A program made the position numbers and the translations under genes. Below, piece by piece: positions 36,955 through 46,069 of a stretch of 64,000 bases of DNA (positions within the stretch are counted from its first letter, which is position 1; each line of letters opens with the position of its first letter). Source of the stretch: Halobellus ruber (GTDB taxonomy: Archaea; Halobacteriota; Halobacteria; Halobacteriales; Haloferacaceae); the NCBI RefSeq assembly GCF_014212355.1, contig NZ_JACKXD010000002.1, positions 620,001 through 684,000 on the forward strand, read 5' to 3'. Under the pieces are notes generated by a model. It saw nothing but the letters and a program-made list of their open reading frames with translations. It was not told the origin of the DNA and did no database searches.

Positions 36955-38256
36955 ATGAGCGGCGAAACCCTCCCCGGGGTCGACGACCCCGACCCCTCCC
37001 GGATCGTCCTCCACGTCGATATGGACTGTTTCTACGCGTCCTGCGAGCGACTCCGGGAGCCGGCGCTCCGCGGCGAACCGGTGGTCGTCGGCATGGGCTA
37101 CGAACCGGGGGAGACCTTCGGCGCGGTCGCCACCGCGAGCTACGAGGCCCGGGCGTACGGCGTCGAGAGCGCCCAGCCGATCTCCCAAGCGTTGGAGGCG
37201 CTGCCGCGGGTCGGCGACGCCGACCCCGCCGAGGGGGCGGCAAACGGTACCGACGCCCGGGGCCACTACCGCCCGGTCGATCTGGACTACTACCAGTCGG
37301 TCGCCGCCGACATCGCCGGGATCCTCGAGGACTGTGCCGACGTGGTCCGGAAGGTGAGCATCGACGAGGCGTACCTCGACGTGACCGACCGGACCGCCTG
37401 GCGCCACGTCGACGGCGGCGACCGGACCCTCGCGGAGGGGTACGCCCGACACGTCAAAGGGCGGATCGTCGACGAGGTGGGCGTGCCCGCAAGCGTCGGC
37501 GTCGCCCCGAACATGTCGGCCGCGAAGGTGGCCTCCGATCACGACAAGCCCGACGGCCTGGTCGTCGTAGAGCCGGGTGAGGTCGCGTCCTTCCTGGAAC
37601 CGCTCCCCGTCGACGAGGTTCACGGCGTCGGCCCCGTGACGGCCGATCAGTTCGCCGAGATGGGGATCGAAACCGCCGGCGACCTGGCTGCGGCGGACCC
37701 GGCGGCGCTCCGGGAGGCGTTCGGCTCGCGAGGGCCGGAACTCCGCGACCGGGCCCGCGGCGTCGACGACCGGGAGGTGACGCCGACGGGCCGCCCGAAG
37801 AGCCTCTCGCGGGAGTCCGCGTTCGGGGAACCGGCCGACGACGCCGAAAAACGCGAGACCGTGTCGGCGCTGGCTGCGGACGTCGCCGCCCGCGCCCGGA
37901 ACCGCGAGGCGACCTACCGCACCATCGGCATCAAGATCGTCGTCCCGCCGTTCGACGTCAACACCCGCGAGCGGTCGCTGTCGGGGCCGGTCGACGCGCC
38001 CGGTCTGGTCGAAGAGGTCGCCTTGGAGTTGCTCTCCGAGTTCGAGGGCGACCCAGCCCGGAAGGTCGGCGTCCGCGTGTCGAACCTCTCGTTTGCCGCC
38101 GGGGAACAGGCCCGCCTCGACGGGTGGGACGACGAGGGGTCCGACGGCGGGGTTGTGGGATCCGACGCTAACGGCGGCGTCCCCGACGGCAGGTCGGTCG
38201 GTGAGTCGGACGCGGACGGCCAGGTGTCGTTAGACGAGTTCGAGTCGGGGCGATGA
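36955..38256 (+). CDS. dinB: DNA polymerase IV (DinB, Y family)
   Basis: 433 residues. Translesion polymerase signatures: VLHVDMDCFYASCERLREPALRG, AVATASYEARAYGVESAQPI, the catalytic VSIDEAYLDVTDR, SVGVAPNMSAAKVASDHDKPDG and the helix-hairpin-helix VHGVGPVTADQFAEMGI, then a little-finger domain (RPKSLSRESAFGEP). The C-terminal tail holds QVSLDEFE, which fits a PCNA-interacting motif (Q-x-x-L-x-x-F). An insertion around residues 85-105 (GDADPAEGAANGTDARG) is longer than usual. Alone in its transcription unit. Confidence 0.95.
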   Translation: MSGETLPGVDDPDPSRIVLHVDMDCFYASCERLREPALRGEPVVVGMGYEPGETFGAVATASYEARAYGVESAQPISQALEALPRVGDADPAEGAANGTDARGHYRPVDLDYYQSVAADIAGILEDCADVVRKVSIDEAYLDVTDRTAWRHVDGGDRTLAEGYARHVKGRIVDEVGVPASVGVAPNMSAAKVASDHDKPDGLVVVEPGEVASFLEPLPVDEVHGVGPVTADQFAEMGIETAGDLAAADPAALREAFGSRGPELRDRARGVDDREVTPTGRPKSLSRESAFGEPADDAEKRETVSALAADVAARARNREATYRTIGIKIVVPPFDVNTRERSLSGPVDAPGLVEEVALELLSEFEGDPARKVGVRVSNLSFAAGEQARLDGWDDEGSDGGVVGSDANGGVPDGRSVGESDADGQVSLDEFESGR

Positions 38257-38325
38257 CGGGACCGGGTCGACACGCCGTCGACCCGCGACGACGACCGTTT
38301 TGGATCGGATCGCTGCGGCCACACT

Positions 38326-38690
38326 GTGGCCGACACCACCCTCGTCCCCTTCGCGTTCCCCGACCCCGAGCCGATCTCGGACGTGTTGATCAGGGACCCG
38401 GCCCCGCCCGACATCGTCGCGTTGGGCCACGTCGGGGTCCCGGAATAGACGCCGAACGACGTCGCGCGACCAGTTCGGGGCGGGATCGACGGGGCCGCGG
38501 AGCCGGATTCTGCCCCAACCGAGGTGATCGACCGGATCCGGCGGAGTTCGTTCCGCTCCCGGAGTTCATCGAGGTCCTGCCTCAGGCGTCAGCCCGGGAG
38601 CTCACGCTGTTCCACGTCGCGGAGGGCGCGAAGTCGATCGAGATCGGGGGCCTCACAGACACGCGCGGGGCTGATCGGCGCCGGCGTAGC
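38326..38690 (+). pseudogene. Decayed universal stress protein (UspA-like) gene
   Basis: Starting at GTG 38326, 40 codons read TLVPFAFPDPEPISDVLIR then PPDIVALGHVGVPE, the N-terminus typical of haloarchaeal UspA domains that accompany amino-acid transporters, followed by an in-frame TAG at 38446. After the stop, related fragments appear in shifting frames (RDQFGAG, then PAEFVPLPEFIEVLPQASARELTLFHVAEG around 38530-38630). So the gene has a nonsense codon and at least one frameshift. It is convergent with an APC permease, a common neighbour of such genes. The family call rests on pattern memory. Confidence 0.5.
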
Positions 38691-40073
38691 TCACTCCCGG
38701 TCCGTCGGCGCGAGTCCCTCGTCGGTCTCGCCGCGGCGGGCGTGGATGATGGTGCCGATCGCACCGGTCCGGTCGGTCCGGGCCCGGCCGTAGAACGCGT
38801 AGATCAGCGCACTCCCGACGATGATCCCGGCCGCCCCGAGGATCGGAAGCGTCCCCATCTGCGTGAGCAGCCCCAACCCGGCGAGGAACCCGAACGCCTG
38901 GACGTACGGGTAGCCGGGCGCCTCGAACTCCGGGGTGTAGGACGGCACGTCGGCCTCCCGGAAGGCAACGAGTGCGGCGTTGATGACCGAGAAGACGAGA
39001 ATCTGAAACGCGCTGGCGAGTTTCGCCAGTTCGATCACCGGCACGAACGCGATGAGCGTGAGCAGCAGGGCGCCGGTGAGAAGCACCGCGTTCCGCGGGG
39101 TTTTGAACCGCGCGTCGATCCGGCCGAACGGCGCCGGAAACAGGTCGTCGCGGCTCATCGCAAGCGGGAACCGCGACGAGGAGAGGATCCCGGCGTTCGC
39201 CATACTCGTCAGCGCGATCACGGCGACGATCGAGATGAACAGGACGCCGAACCCGCCGAGCAGCACGCCCGCGCCGTCGGCCATCGGCGTCAGCGACGCG
39301 GACCCGCCGGGGCCGCCGCCTTTCAGGACGTCCGGGTCGCTTAGCCCCACGATCGCTCCCACGACGGCGACGTACAGCACCGTCATCACGACCATCGAGC
39401 CGAGGATCGCCCGCGGGAGGTTCCGGCCCGGATCCTTCACTTCCTCGGCGACGCTTGCGACCTTCGTCACCCCCGCATAGGAGACGAAGACGAACGCCGC
39501 GGCGGTGACGACGCCGATGTTCCCCTCAGTAGAGAACGGTGAGAAACGGGCCGTATCGAGCGTGAACCCGGCGTTGAGCGTATAGGCGGCCAGGCTGATC
39601 ACGACAAGCGTGACGATGACCGCCTGGATCTGGCCGCTCAGTTCGGTGCCGGAGACGTTCAGGACGACGACCAAAGCCCCGAGCACCAGGGCGACGTAGA
39701 CCACCGCCCCCTGTGAGAGCGGCGCGAACAGGAGGAGATACGCGCCGAGGCCGACTAAGGCGAAGGAGCTTTTGAACACCAGCGAGAACCACGCGCCGAT
39801 CCCGGCGATCGTCCCGAACAGGGGGCCCAGCGCCCGGTCGATGTAGAGGTAGGTCCCGCCGGACTCCGGCATCGCGGTCGCCATCTCGGCTTTCGACAGC
39901 GCGGCGGGTAACACCACCAGGGCGGCGAGCACGTACGCGAGGATCACCGCCGGTCCCGCCTTCTTGTACCCCAGGGCCGGCAGTACGAAGATGCCGCTCC
40001 CGATCATCGCACCCATACTGATCATCATCGTCGGATACAACCCGAGGCTTCGATCCAAGTCGCTCCCGACCAT
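38691..40073 (-). CDS. APC-superfamily amino acid permease
   Basis: 460 residues from ATG 40073 (MVGSDLDRSLGLYPTMMISM), chosen as the start just before the first helix; the frame runs on to 40130. About twelve helices with APC signatures GAMIGSGIFVLPALGYKKAGPA, SKAEMATAMPESGGTYLYID, SYAGVTKVASVAEEVKDPGRNLPRAI and ANAGILSSSRFPLAMSRDDLFP. Transports amino acids, substrate unspecified. Some haloarchaeal members carry C-terminal Usp domains; this one ends shortly after the last helix, while the adjacent Usp gene is a pseudogene. Confidence 0.92.
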   Translation of the reverse strand: MVGSDLDRSLGLYPTMMISMGAMIGSGIFVLPALGYKKAGPAVILAYVLAALVVLPAALSKAEMATAMPESGGTYLYIDRALGPLFGTIAGIGAWFSLVFKSSFALVGLGAYLLLFAPLSQGAVVYVALVLGALVVVLNVSGTELSGQIQAVIVTLVVISLAAYTLNAGFTLDTARFSPFSTEGNIGVVTAAAFVFVSYAGVTKVASVAEEVKDPGRNLPRAILGSMVVMTVLYVAVVGAIVGLSDPDVLKGGGPGGSASLTPMADGAGVLLGGFGVLFISIVAVIALTSMANAGILSSSRFPLAMSRDDLFPAPFGRIDARFKTPRNAVLLTGALLLTLIAFVPVIELAKLASAFQILVFSVINAALVAFREADVPSYTPEFEAPGYPYVQAFGFLAGLGLLTQMGTLPILGAAGIIVGSALIYAFYGRARTDRTGAIGTIIHARRGETDEGLAPTDRE

Positions 40074-40216
40074 TCCGTGTACTGGTATCCTCCACCGATA
40101 GATAACCCTTCGCACGGACTCACGAGTCACCGACGCGCCACGGTCGGTGGCGGACCGGCGTCGGGTCGTCGCTTCCGGGGCGATGGTTTATGACCCGGGC
40201 GACGCCTGTCACGAGT

Positions 40217-42043
40217 ATGGCCGAGGACACCGAGACGATCACCGTCGCGAACGTGAGCGACGGGCCGGGCGGCGACGGGGACCACGACCCCGGGGCGTCG
40301 GTCGACCTCCCCGTGGTCGACATCCTCACCGGGCGGGGGTTCATCACCGGCAAGTCGGGGTCGGGGAAATCGAACACCGCGTCGGTGATCATCGAGAACC
40401 TCTTAGAGAAGAGCTTCCCCGTACTCATCGTCGACACCGACGGGGAGTACTACGGGCTGAAAGAGCAGTTCGAGCTGTTGCACGCCGGCGCCGACGAGGA
40501 ATGTGACATCGTCGTCAGCCCCGAACACGCCGACAAGATTGCGGGACTCGCCTTAGAGGAGAACGTCCCGATCATTCTGGACGTCTCGGGGTACCTCGAC
40601 GACGACGAGGCCCAGCGACTCCTCACGGAGGTCGCAAAGAGCCTCTTTGCGAAGGAAAAGAAGCTCAAAAAGCCCTTCCTGATGCTGGTCGAGGAGTGTC
40701 ACGAGTACCTCCCCGAAGGCGGCGGGATGACCGAGGCCGGACGGATGCTCATCAAGATCGGCAAGCGCGGGCGGAAACACGGCCTCGGGATCGTCGGGAT
40801 CTCACAGCGCCCCGCCGACGTCAAGAAGGACTTCATCACCCAGTGTGACTGGCTGGTGTGGCACCGGCTGACCTGGGACAACGACACCAAGGTGGTCGGC
40901 CGCATCCTGGGCTCGGAGTACGCCGACGGCGTCGAGGGGCTCGGCGACGGCGAGGCGTTCTTAGTCACCGACTGGTCGGGGTCGTTGCGCCGGGTCCAGT
41001 TCCACAAGAAGCGGACGTTCGACGCGGGCGCGACGCCCGGGCTGGAGGACTTCGAGCGGCCGGAGTTGAAGTCGGTCGACGGCGACCTGGTCTCGGAACT
41101 CGAAGCCATCTCCGAGGAGCAGGCCCGGCGGGAAAGCGAGATCGCGGATCTCAGACGGGAACTCGACGAGAAGGAAGCCAGGATCAGGGAACTCGAACGC
41201 GAACTCGAGGAGGCGCGGGACCTCTCGCGGATGGCCGACCAGTTCGCCCGGGCGATGTTTCAGACGGCCGAGGCGCCGTACCGGGGTCCCGGAACCGACG
41301 ACGCCGACGGGGCCGAAAACGGGACGCCGACGCTCGACGAGTACGCCGACGCTGCGGGAGCCGACGACGTCGCGGCCGCCGGCGTCGACCCCACATCAGG
41401 TGACCTCGACGAGCCGACCGATTCTGAGCCCGAGAACGTGGCGCAGGAGGCCGCAGACGTTGCGCCTGAAGCCGGGGACGGGACCGCCGACGACGCGGAG
41501 GCGGCCGTGACCGCCGCGGCCGCCGAAGCGTACCCCGGCCACGGGAGTGAGAACGGAGTTGGCCCGTCGACACCGGACGTCGCTCCCGAGCGCGCCCACG
41601 AGGGGACCGGCGGGCTCACCGGCCGCGAGGACGTGATCGAACGGCTCCGCGGCGTTGTGGCGTCGCTGCCCGCCGCCGCCCGGCGGATGATGGCGTTCTA
41701 CCGCGAGGTCGACGCCTGCGATCCCGTCGACGCACACGTCGCCGCGGGCGAGGTCGGCGACACGCACCTGGCGTACAGCCGAAACCGGCTTCTCAGGCGG
41801 GCGGGGTTCGTCGAACACGTGGGCCGCGGCCGGTACGCGTACGCCCTTCCGGGGCTGGTCCGCGAGGAGTTCGCCGACCGCCTCGACGACGGGGAACTGC
41901 GCGCCGTCGTCGCCGCCGTCGAGTCCGCGTTCACCGACGACAGCGACGGCGACGAGGGGAGCGATCGGGGGATGCAGACGGACGATGCGGAAGCGACGCC
42001 GCGGAACTCCGCGCCGGCGGGCGCCGACTCCAGCCCGGAGTGA
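40217..42043 (+). CDS. HerA-like DUF87 ATPase with coiled coil and C-terminal winged-helix-like domain
   Basis: 608 residues from ATG 40217. A RecA/FtsK-type ATPase fold occupies about 25-300: Walker A GFITGKSGSGKSNTASV, then VLIVDTDGEYYGLK, Walker B FLMLVEECHEYLPE and RKHGLGIVGISQRPADVKKDF. Residues 305-360 form a coiled coil (LRRELDEKEARIRELERELEEARDL). An acidic linker of about 130 residues follows and the last 120 residues look like a compact helical domain (FYREVDACDPVDAHVAAGE). HerA proteins work with NurA in DNA end processing, but no nurA lies nearby, so this paralogue may have another role. Confidence 0.85.
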   Translation: MAEDTETITVANVSDGPGGDGDHDPGASVDLPVVDILTGRGFITGKSGSGKSNTASVIIENLLEKSFPVLIVDTDGEYYGLKEQFELLHAGADEECDIVVSPEHADKIAGLALEENVPIILDVSGYLDDDEAQRLLTEVAKSLFAKEKKLKKPFLMLVEECHEYLPEGGGMTEAGRMLIKIGKRGRKHGLGIVGISQRPADVKKDFITQCDWLVWHRLTWDNDTKVVGRILGSEYADGVEGLGDGEAFLVTDWSGSLRRVQFHKKRTFDAGATPGLEDFERPELKSVDGDLVSELEAISEEQARRESEIADLRRELDEKEARIRELERELEEARDLSRMADQFARAMFQTAEAPYRGPGTDDADGAENGTPTLDEYADAAGADDVAAAGVDPTSGDLDEPTDSEPENVAQEAADVAPEAGDGTADDAEAAVTAAAAEAYPGHGSENGVGPSTPDVAPERAHEGTGGLTGREDVIERLRGVVASLPAAARRMMAFYREVDACDPVDAHVAAGEVGDTHLAYSRNRLLRRAGFVEHVGRGRYAYALPGLVREEFADRLDDGELRAVVAAVESAFTDDSDGDEGSDRGMQTDDAEATPRNSAPAGADSSPE

Positions 42044-42799
42044 TCACAGCCGCCGGGTGATGTAATCGTTCAGTTCCAGCACCCGGTCGGGCTGGTAGGT
42101 CCAGAAGCCGCTCCACTCGTTGGGGCCGTCCTCCAAGGCGAGCAGCGCCACGTGGCCGTCCTCGCCCTCCGGAGGGACGTAGACCACGAACCACGACTCC
42201 ACGAAGTCCTGTTCGTACCCCGCGTGGATCGTGATCGTCGATTCCGGCGGGGGCTCCCACCCCGGGGTTCCGTAGACGTGGACGTCGACCGGGGAGTCGT
42301 CCAGCCGGCGGTACACCTGGTTGGTGCCGATCTCGTCTTCGATCCTGTCGAGCGACTGGAACGACGTCCGCAAGGTGCCACACTGGTGGTCCCACGCGGT
42401 CCGTTCGATGTACCGGGACACCAGGATGAGGAGCAGCTTCTCGGAGTGGGACTCCGGGTAGCCGCGGAGGAAGAAGGGGAGTTCGTCGAGTTCCTTCAGC
42501 GCGTCGGGGAGTTCGATCTCCTCGAGGGACCGGGTGCCGGTGATGAAGAGATCCGAGTTTACCGTGAGGATCGCGTCCTGAAGCTCCCGCAACGGCGACC
42601 GCGCGATGACGGTCTCGTCTTCGACCACGAGCACCTGGTCGTCGTCCTCCGTCGGGATGTCGACCTCCTCGATCGACACCGGCTGGCCGTCGAACATCTT
42701 CTCCAGCATCTGCTGGACCGGCTCCGGCGCCCGACGGTTGATGACGACCAGCGACCGATCGGGGGTGTCGGCGTCGTCGAGGAATCGCCGTAGCGTCAT
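42044..42799 (-). CDS. DICT sensory domain protein
   Basis: 251 residues from ATG 42799. The N-terminal 110 residues (TLRRFLDDADTPDRSLVVINRRAPEPVQQM, VLVVEDETVIARSPL) and the rest (YIERTAWDHQCGTLRTSFQSLDRI, YRRLDDSPVDVHVYGTPGW) match the DICT domain often found with diguanylate cyclases and two-component systems. No output domain is attached. It is the last of several minus-strand genes from 44809, following triosephosphate isomerase after 31 bases, so co-transcription with tpiA is likely. Confidence 0.82.
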   Translation of the reverse strand: MTLRRFLDDADTPDRSLVVINRRAPEPVQQMLEKMFDGQPVSIEEVDIPTEDDDQVLVVEDETVIARSPLRELQDAILTVNSDLFITGTRSLEEIELPDALKELDELPFFLRGYPESHSEKLLLILVSRYIERTAWDHQCGTLRTSFQSLDRIEDEIGTNQVYRRLDDSPVDVHVYGTPGWEPPPESTITIHAGYEQDFVESWFVVYVPPEGEDGHVALLALEDGPNEWSGFWTYQPDRVLELNDYITRRL

Positions 42800-42830
42800 C
42801 GTGACACTCCGTCGTGGATCGGACTCGCGG

Positions 42831-43475
42831 TCACAGCGGTTCGACCAGCGCCGCCAGCGCCGCACGAGGGTCGTCGGCCTTCGCGACCCCGGAGGCCAGC
42901 AGGATCCCCGACGCACCGAGTTCCCCCGCGGTTTCGACGTCCGCGCCCGAGGAGATCCCCGCGCCGCAGTACACGTCCACCGACCCGTCGACGTCGGCTG
43001 CGGCGGCGACCGCGTCCTCGACGATCCCCGGGTCCGCGGTCGCGACCGACACGTCGCCGCCGATCAGTTCCGGCGGCTCGACCGCGACGCTGTCGGGCCC
43101 GAGCGCCGCGGCGGCGCCGATCTGGGCGGGGTTGTTGGCGCAGACGCAGGTCTCCAACCCGGCGCGGTCGGCGGCGCGGACCGCCCCATCGATGTCCGCG
43201 AGCCGCAACCGGCGCTCGGAGTGGTTGATCAGGGTTCCCACCGCACCGGCGTCGGCGACGGATTCGGCGAGGGTACTGCCGGTGTGACTGCCGAACCCGT
43301 TCGGGTCGACGTGCTGGGCCCACGTCTCGACGCCGGTGTCGGCCACGCGAGGAATGTCTGCGGCCTGCGGCGAGACGGCGATCCGGACGCCGGAGTCGGC
43401 CGCAACGTCCCGGGCCGCGGTCGCGACCTCGATGGGGTCGCAGGGGTAGGCCTTGAGATTGACGAGGATGAACAC
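42831..43475 (-). CDS. tpiA: Triosephosphate isomerase
   Basis: 214 residues, the short archaeal type. Interconverts glyceraldehyde 3-phosphate and dihydroxyacetone phosphate. Catalytic positions: Lys8 in VNLKAY, His in TLINHSERR, Glu in [11 protein letters not shown] and the phosphate-binding YCGAGISSG and GILLASGV. Near DICT and aMBF1 on the same strand. With fbp it supports gluconeogenic triose flux. Confidence 0.96.
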   Translation of the reverse strand: MFILVNLKAYPCDPIEVATAARDVAADSGVRIAVSPQAADIPRVADTGVETWAQHVDPNGFGSHTGSTLAESVADAGAVGTLINHSERRLRLADIDGAVRAADRAGLETCVCANNPAQIGAAAALGPDSVAVEPPELIGGDVSVATADPGIVEDAVAAAADVDGSVDVYCGAGISSGADVETAGELGASGILLASGVAKADDPRAALAALVEPL

Positions 43476-43550
43476 GCTCCGGTATGGATGCTACGGGATA
43501 AAATAGATTGCTCATATCGGCGCGGGATGTCCCCGGAGATCCGTCCGCAG

Positions 43551-44090
43551 TCAGTCCTTTCGCTTGACCACGTCGCCGAGCGTCGTCGTCGTCGAGGAGT
43601 CGCCGGACCACTCGGTGTCGTCGGCGTCCTCGCCTTCGACCAGGGAGATCCCGAGTTCCGACTCGACCTTCGATCGGACGTCGTCCGAGGGGAGCATATC
43701 GCCGCGTTCGAGCTTCCGGATCAGACTCGCCTTCTCGTTGAGCGACTTCGCGAGGTCCTCCTGGCTCAGGCCGCGGCCCTCCCTCGCTTCCCGGATGCGC
43801 TGGTCGTAGTCCGCCGCGATCTCGTCCATGTCGTCGAACATATCGCGGCGTCGGCGGGTGGACCCGCCGCCGGAGCTCCCGCCGCCGGCGCCAGTGGAGC
43901 CACCCGAGCCCGACGACCCCGAGCCACCGGAACTCGACGTCGAGTACTTCGTCGACGTCGAGGAACTCGACTCAGTGCGGACCTCGGTGCCGAACTCCTT
44001 GCAGTCGTCGCAGAGTTGGAGTTCGGCCCCTTCGACTTTGACCGTCGTCAGGGACGATTGCTCACTGCCGCACATCTCGCACTCGGGCAT
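43551..44090 (-). CDS. mbf1: Archaeal multiprotein bridging factor (aMBF1)
   Basis: 179 residues from ATG 44090. An N-terminal zinc ribbon (PECEMCGSEQ...LQLCDDCKEFG) is followed by a Ser/Gly-rich linker (residues 40-80) and an HTH_3 domain, DYDQRIREAREGRGLSQEDLAKSLNEKASLIRKLERGDMLPSDDVRSKVESEL, the conserved core of the family. Archaeal MBF1 associates with ribosomes and the basal transcription machinery. The serine/glycine run is unusually long and may be a flexible spacer. A 74-base gap to tpiA suggests an independent or shared promoter. Confidence 0.94.
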   Translation of the reverse strand: MPECEMCGSEQSSLTTVKVEGAELQLCDDCKEFGTEVRTESSSSTSTKYSTSSSGGSGSSGSGGSTGAGGGSSGGGSTRRRRDMFDDMDEIAADYDQRIREAREGRGLSQEDLAKSLNEKASLIRKLERGDMLPSDDVRSKVESELGISLVEGEDADDTEWSGDSSTTTTLGDVVKRKD

Positions 44091-44197
44091 ACTCCCGGGT
44101 AATCGAGGGGACGGTATAAAGCACACGCCGGGAACTGTCGTCGCGACCGCCACGGTTCGCCCCCGGACGCCGGGTGGTACTCCGCGAGAGTCCCCCC

Positions 44198-44809
44198 TCA
44201 GTCGCCCGCGAGACGCACCGACGGCGGGCCGTCCTCCTGGGTCGTCACGATGCCGTCGAACAGCTGTTTCAGGGTGTTCATCGTCTGGTCGTCGTGAGCG
44301 CTGTCGTCGATCGCGAACACGCCGAGCCCGTCGACGCTCTGGATCCGGCCGGTGAAGACGTGGAGGAACCGGAACACCGTCTGGAGGTCGGCGTACATGA
44401 GCAGCGTCGACAGCGAGTGGAGCATCACCCGGTTGCGTTCGATCCCCTGGTTCTGGTAGAACGCCTGGAGGAACTCCGAGAGCTTGATTCCGATCCCGGT
44501 CATGTCGACCGGCGAGGACGTGTACTTGATCCGGTCGTCGTCACGAACGTCGGCCACACCCTGCTGGCGGGTGACGCAGTCGACGACCGCCACCGGACGG
44601 TCCTGGTAGGGCGTGCGTTTCTCGTAATCCTGGAGTACCCGGTCGGCGCCGTCCTTGGTGGTGACGACGATCGATCCCTGGCCCTTCTCGGTCCCCGACG
44701 CGAGGATGTCGAGACACAGCGAGCGTTTTCCCGAGAGGGGCGGGCCGCTCACCAGAACGTTCGTTCCCGGTGGGACCTCTTCGTCGAGGTCCGGGCCGAG
44801 GTCATACAT
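44198..44809 (-). CDS. RAD55/KaiC-like RecA-superfamily ATPase
   Basis: 203 residues from ATG 44809. Single RecA-like domain: Walker A is GPPLSGKRSL, with Arg directly after the invariant Lys where Ser or Thr is usual; the Walker B-like segment is GVFAIDDSAHDDQTM. Residue groups VTTKDGADRVLQDYE and HSLSTLLMYADLQTVFRFLHVFTGRI match haloarchaeal RAD55-family ATPases, often linked to signal transduction. It has no second domain and no obvious partner except the aMBF1 gene downstream. Confidence 0.82.
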   Translation of the reverse strand: MYDLGPDLDEEVPPGTNVLVSGPPLSGKRSLCLDILASGTEKGQGSIVVTTKDGADRVLQDYEKRTPYQDRPVAVVDCVTRQQGVADVRDDDRIKYTSSPVDMTGIGIKLSEFLQAFYQNQGIERNRVMLHSLSTLLMYADLQTVFRFLHVFTGRIQSVDGLGVFAIDDSAHDDQTMNTLKQLFDGIVTTQEDGPPSVRLAGD

Positions 44810-44963
44810 CTGGTCGCCTCGGCTGCGAGCCGCCAGTTGGACGGGCGGGGTCGGTCGGTCGGGTGAGCGACTCTCCGGGAACCATCAGACAAGTAGACAA
44901 TATCGGGTGCAGATAATATTCTTTTTGATCCTGTCGGCGGCGACGGGGTGATCCGCGGGGCTC

Positions 44964-45043
44964 ATACTGTTGGCTATAACTACGTGAAGATTTTCGACAC
45001 CCCGGGGTGTCGAACTCCGTCACGGGACTGTAGCCGACAGTAT
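44964..45043. repeat. Approximately 80-bp palindromic element, copy A
   Basis: Outer arms ATACTGT and ACAGTAT, intermediate arms GGCTATAACTACGTGA and TCACGGGACTGTAGCC (imperfect), and a central perfect palindrome with arms TTCGACACCCC and GGGGTGTCGAA (44993-45014). Three more copies lie at 45992, 56950 and 58068. The bases at the right end, TCA at 45043-45045, are the complement of the UbiA stop codon TGA. The whole forms one long hairpin in RNA from either strand. Confidence 0.88.
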
Positions 45044-45918
45044 CAGGAGACGACACCGACCGCACCGACTGCCCGGCCGGCGATGAACGCGACCGCCGCA
45101 AGGAACATCCCGCGTTTGAGCCGCCGCTGTGCGAACCCCGGGTCGGCGAAGGACCGACGGATCGCGTCGAGCATCACGGCGTCGGCCGGCAGGACGATGG
45201 CGACGTACGCCAGTCCGAAGACCCCCGTGAGGTAGGGCACGGCGCTGGCCGCGACCGCGACCCCCAACACGACGGCGCCGATCCGGAGCGCCGTCGACTC
45301 GCCGGCCACGATCGGGAGGGTCCGCAGCCCTTCCGCGCGGTCGCCGGCGACGTCCTCGACGTCCTTGACGATCTCCCGGGAGAGCGTCGCGAGCGCCGCG
45401 AGCGCGAACAAGACGACCACCGCCTCGTCCGTAACGTGCCCGACCGCGGCCCCCCCAAAGAGGAACGTCGATCCCGTCAGGTACGCGACGACGACGTTGC
45501 CGACGCCGGGGAGACCCTTGAACAGCTTCGTGTACGCCACCAGAGCCAGCAGGTTGACCACAGCGATCGCGATGGCTGCGAGCGGGAGCGTGACGGCGGC
45601 GCCCACCGCCCCGAGGAACAACAGGCCGCTGAACCCGAGTCCGGTTCGTGCGGAGACGGCCCCGCGAGGGATCGGACGGTCCGGACGGTTGACCCGGTCG
45701 ACCTCCCGGTCGAAGTAGTCGTTGACCGCGTTGCCCGCCGCGGTCGCGAAGGCGGTCGCGAGCACGGCCGCGGCGACCGGTACGGGTGCCGCCCCGAACC
45801 CGCCGGCGACGAACGACCCCGTGAACGTCAACACCCCGGCGGCGACGACGTTCCCCGGGCGCGTGAGTTCGAGAAGCCCCCGGAGGGCGGCCACCGGCCC
45901 GCGTTCCCCCAGTCTCAT
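45043..45918 (-). CDS. UbiA prenyltransferase, probable digeranylgeranylglyceryl phosphate synthase
   Basis: 291 residues from ATG 45918 (MRLGERGPVAALRGLLELTRPGN). About nine helices, with the prenyl-diphosphate/Mg motifs NDYFDREVDRVNRPDRPIPRG and the second Asp motif DVEDVAGDRAEGLRTLP. Archaeal UbiA of this size generally adds the second geranylgeranyl chain to make membrane ether lipids (DGGGP synthase). Menaquinone or heme-type prenylation is the alternative. The TGA stop at 45045-45043 is the first codon of the repeat element, so the natural 3' end may have been changed by its insertion. Confidence 0.86.
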   Translation of the reverse strand: MRLGERGPVAALRGLLELTRPGNVVAAGVLTFTGSFVAGGFGAAPVPVAAAVLATAFATAAGNAVNDYFDREVDRVNRPDRPIPRGAVSARTGLGFSGLLFLGAVGAAVTLPLAAIAIAVVNLLALVAYTKLFKGLPGVGNVVVAYLTGSTFLFGGAAVGHVTDEAVVVLFALAALATLSREIVKDVEDVAGDRAEGLRTLPIVAGESTALRIGAVVLGVAVAASAVPYLTGVFGLAYVAIVLPADAVMLDAIRRSFADPGFAQRRLKRGMFLAAVAFIAGRAVGAVGVVS

Positions 45919-45991
45919 ACCTCTCCCCTGTTTCCGGCGCCGGAATAAACCACGCGGAGTCCGCCCGTCGGGTCGTCGGGATGGCTCTCTC

Positions 45992-46069
45992 ACTGTTGGC
46001 TATAACTACGTGACGGGTTTCGACACCCCGGGGTGTCGAACTCCGTCACGGGACGATAGCCGACGGTAT
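45992..46069. repeat. Approximately 80-bp palindromic element, copy B
   Basis: Same family as the copy at 44964: ACTGTTGGCTATAACTACGTGA, central arms TTCGACACCCC/GGGGTGTCGAA and CCGTCACGGGACGATAGCCGAC ending in GGTAT. The TCA at 46069-46071 is again the complement of a TGA stop, here of the zinc-ribbon protein gene transcribed leftwards. Only 1 kb from copy A, on either side of the ubiA gene. Confidence 0.88.
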
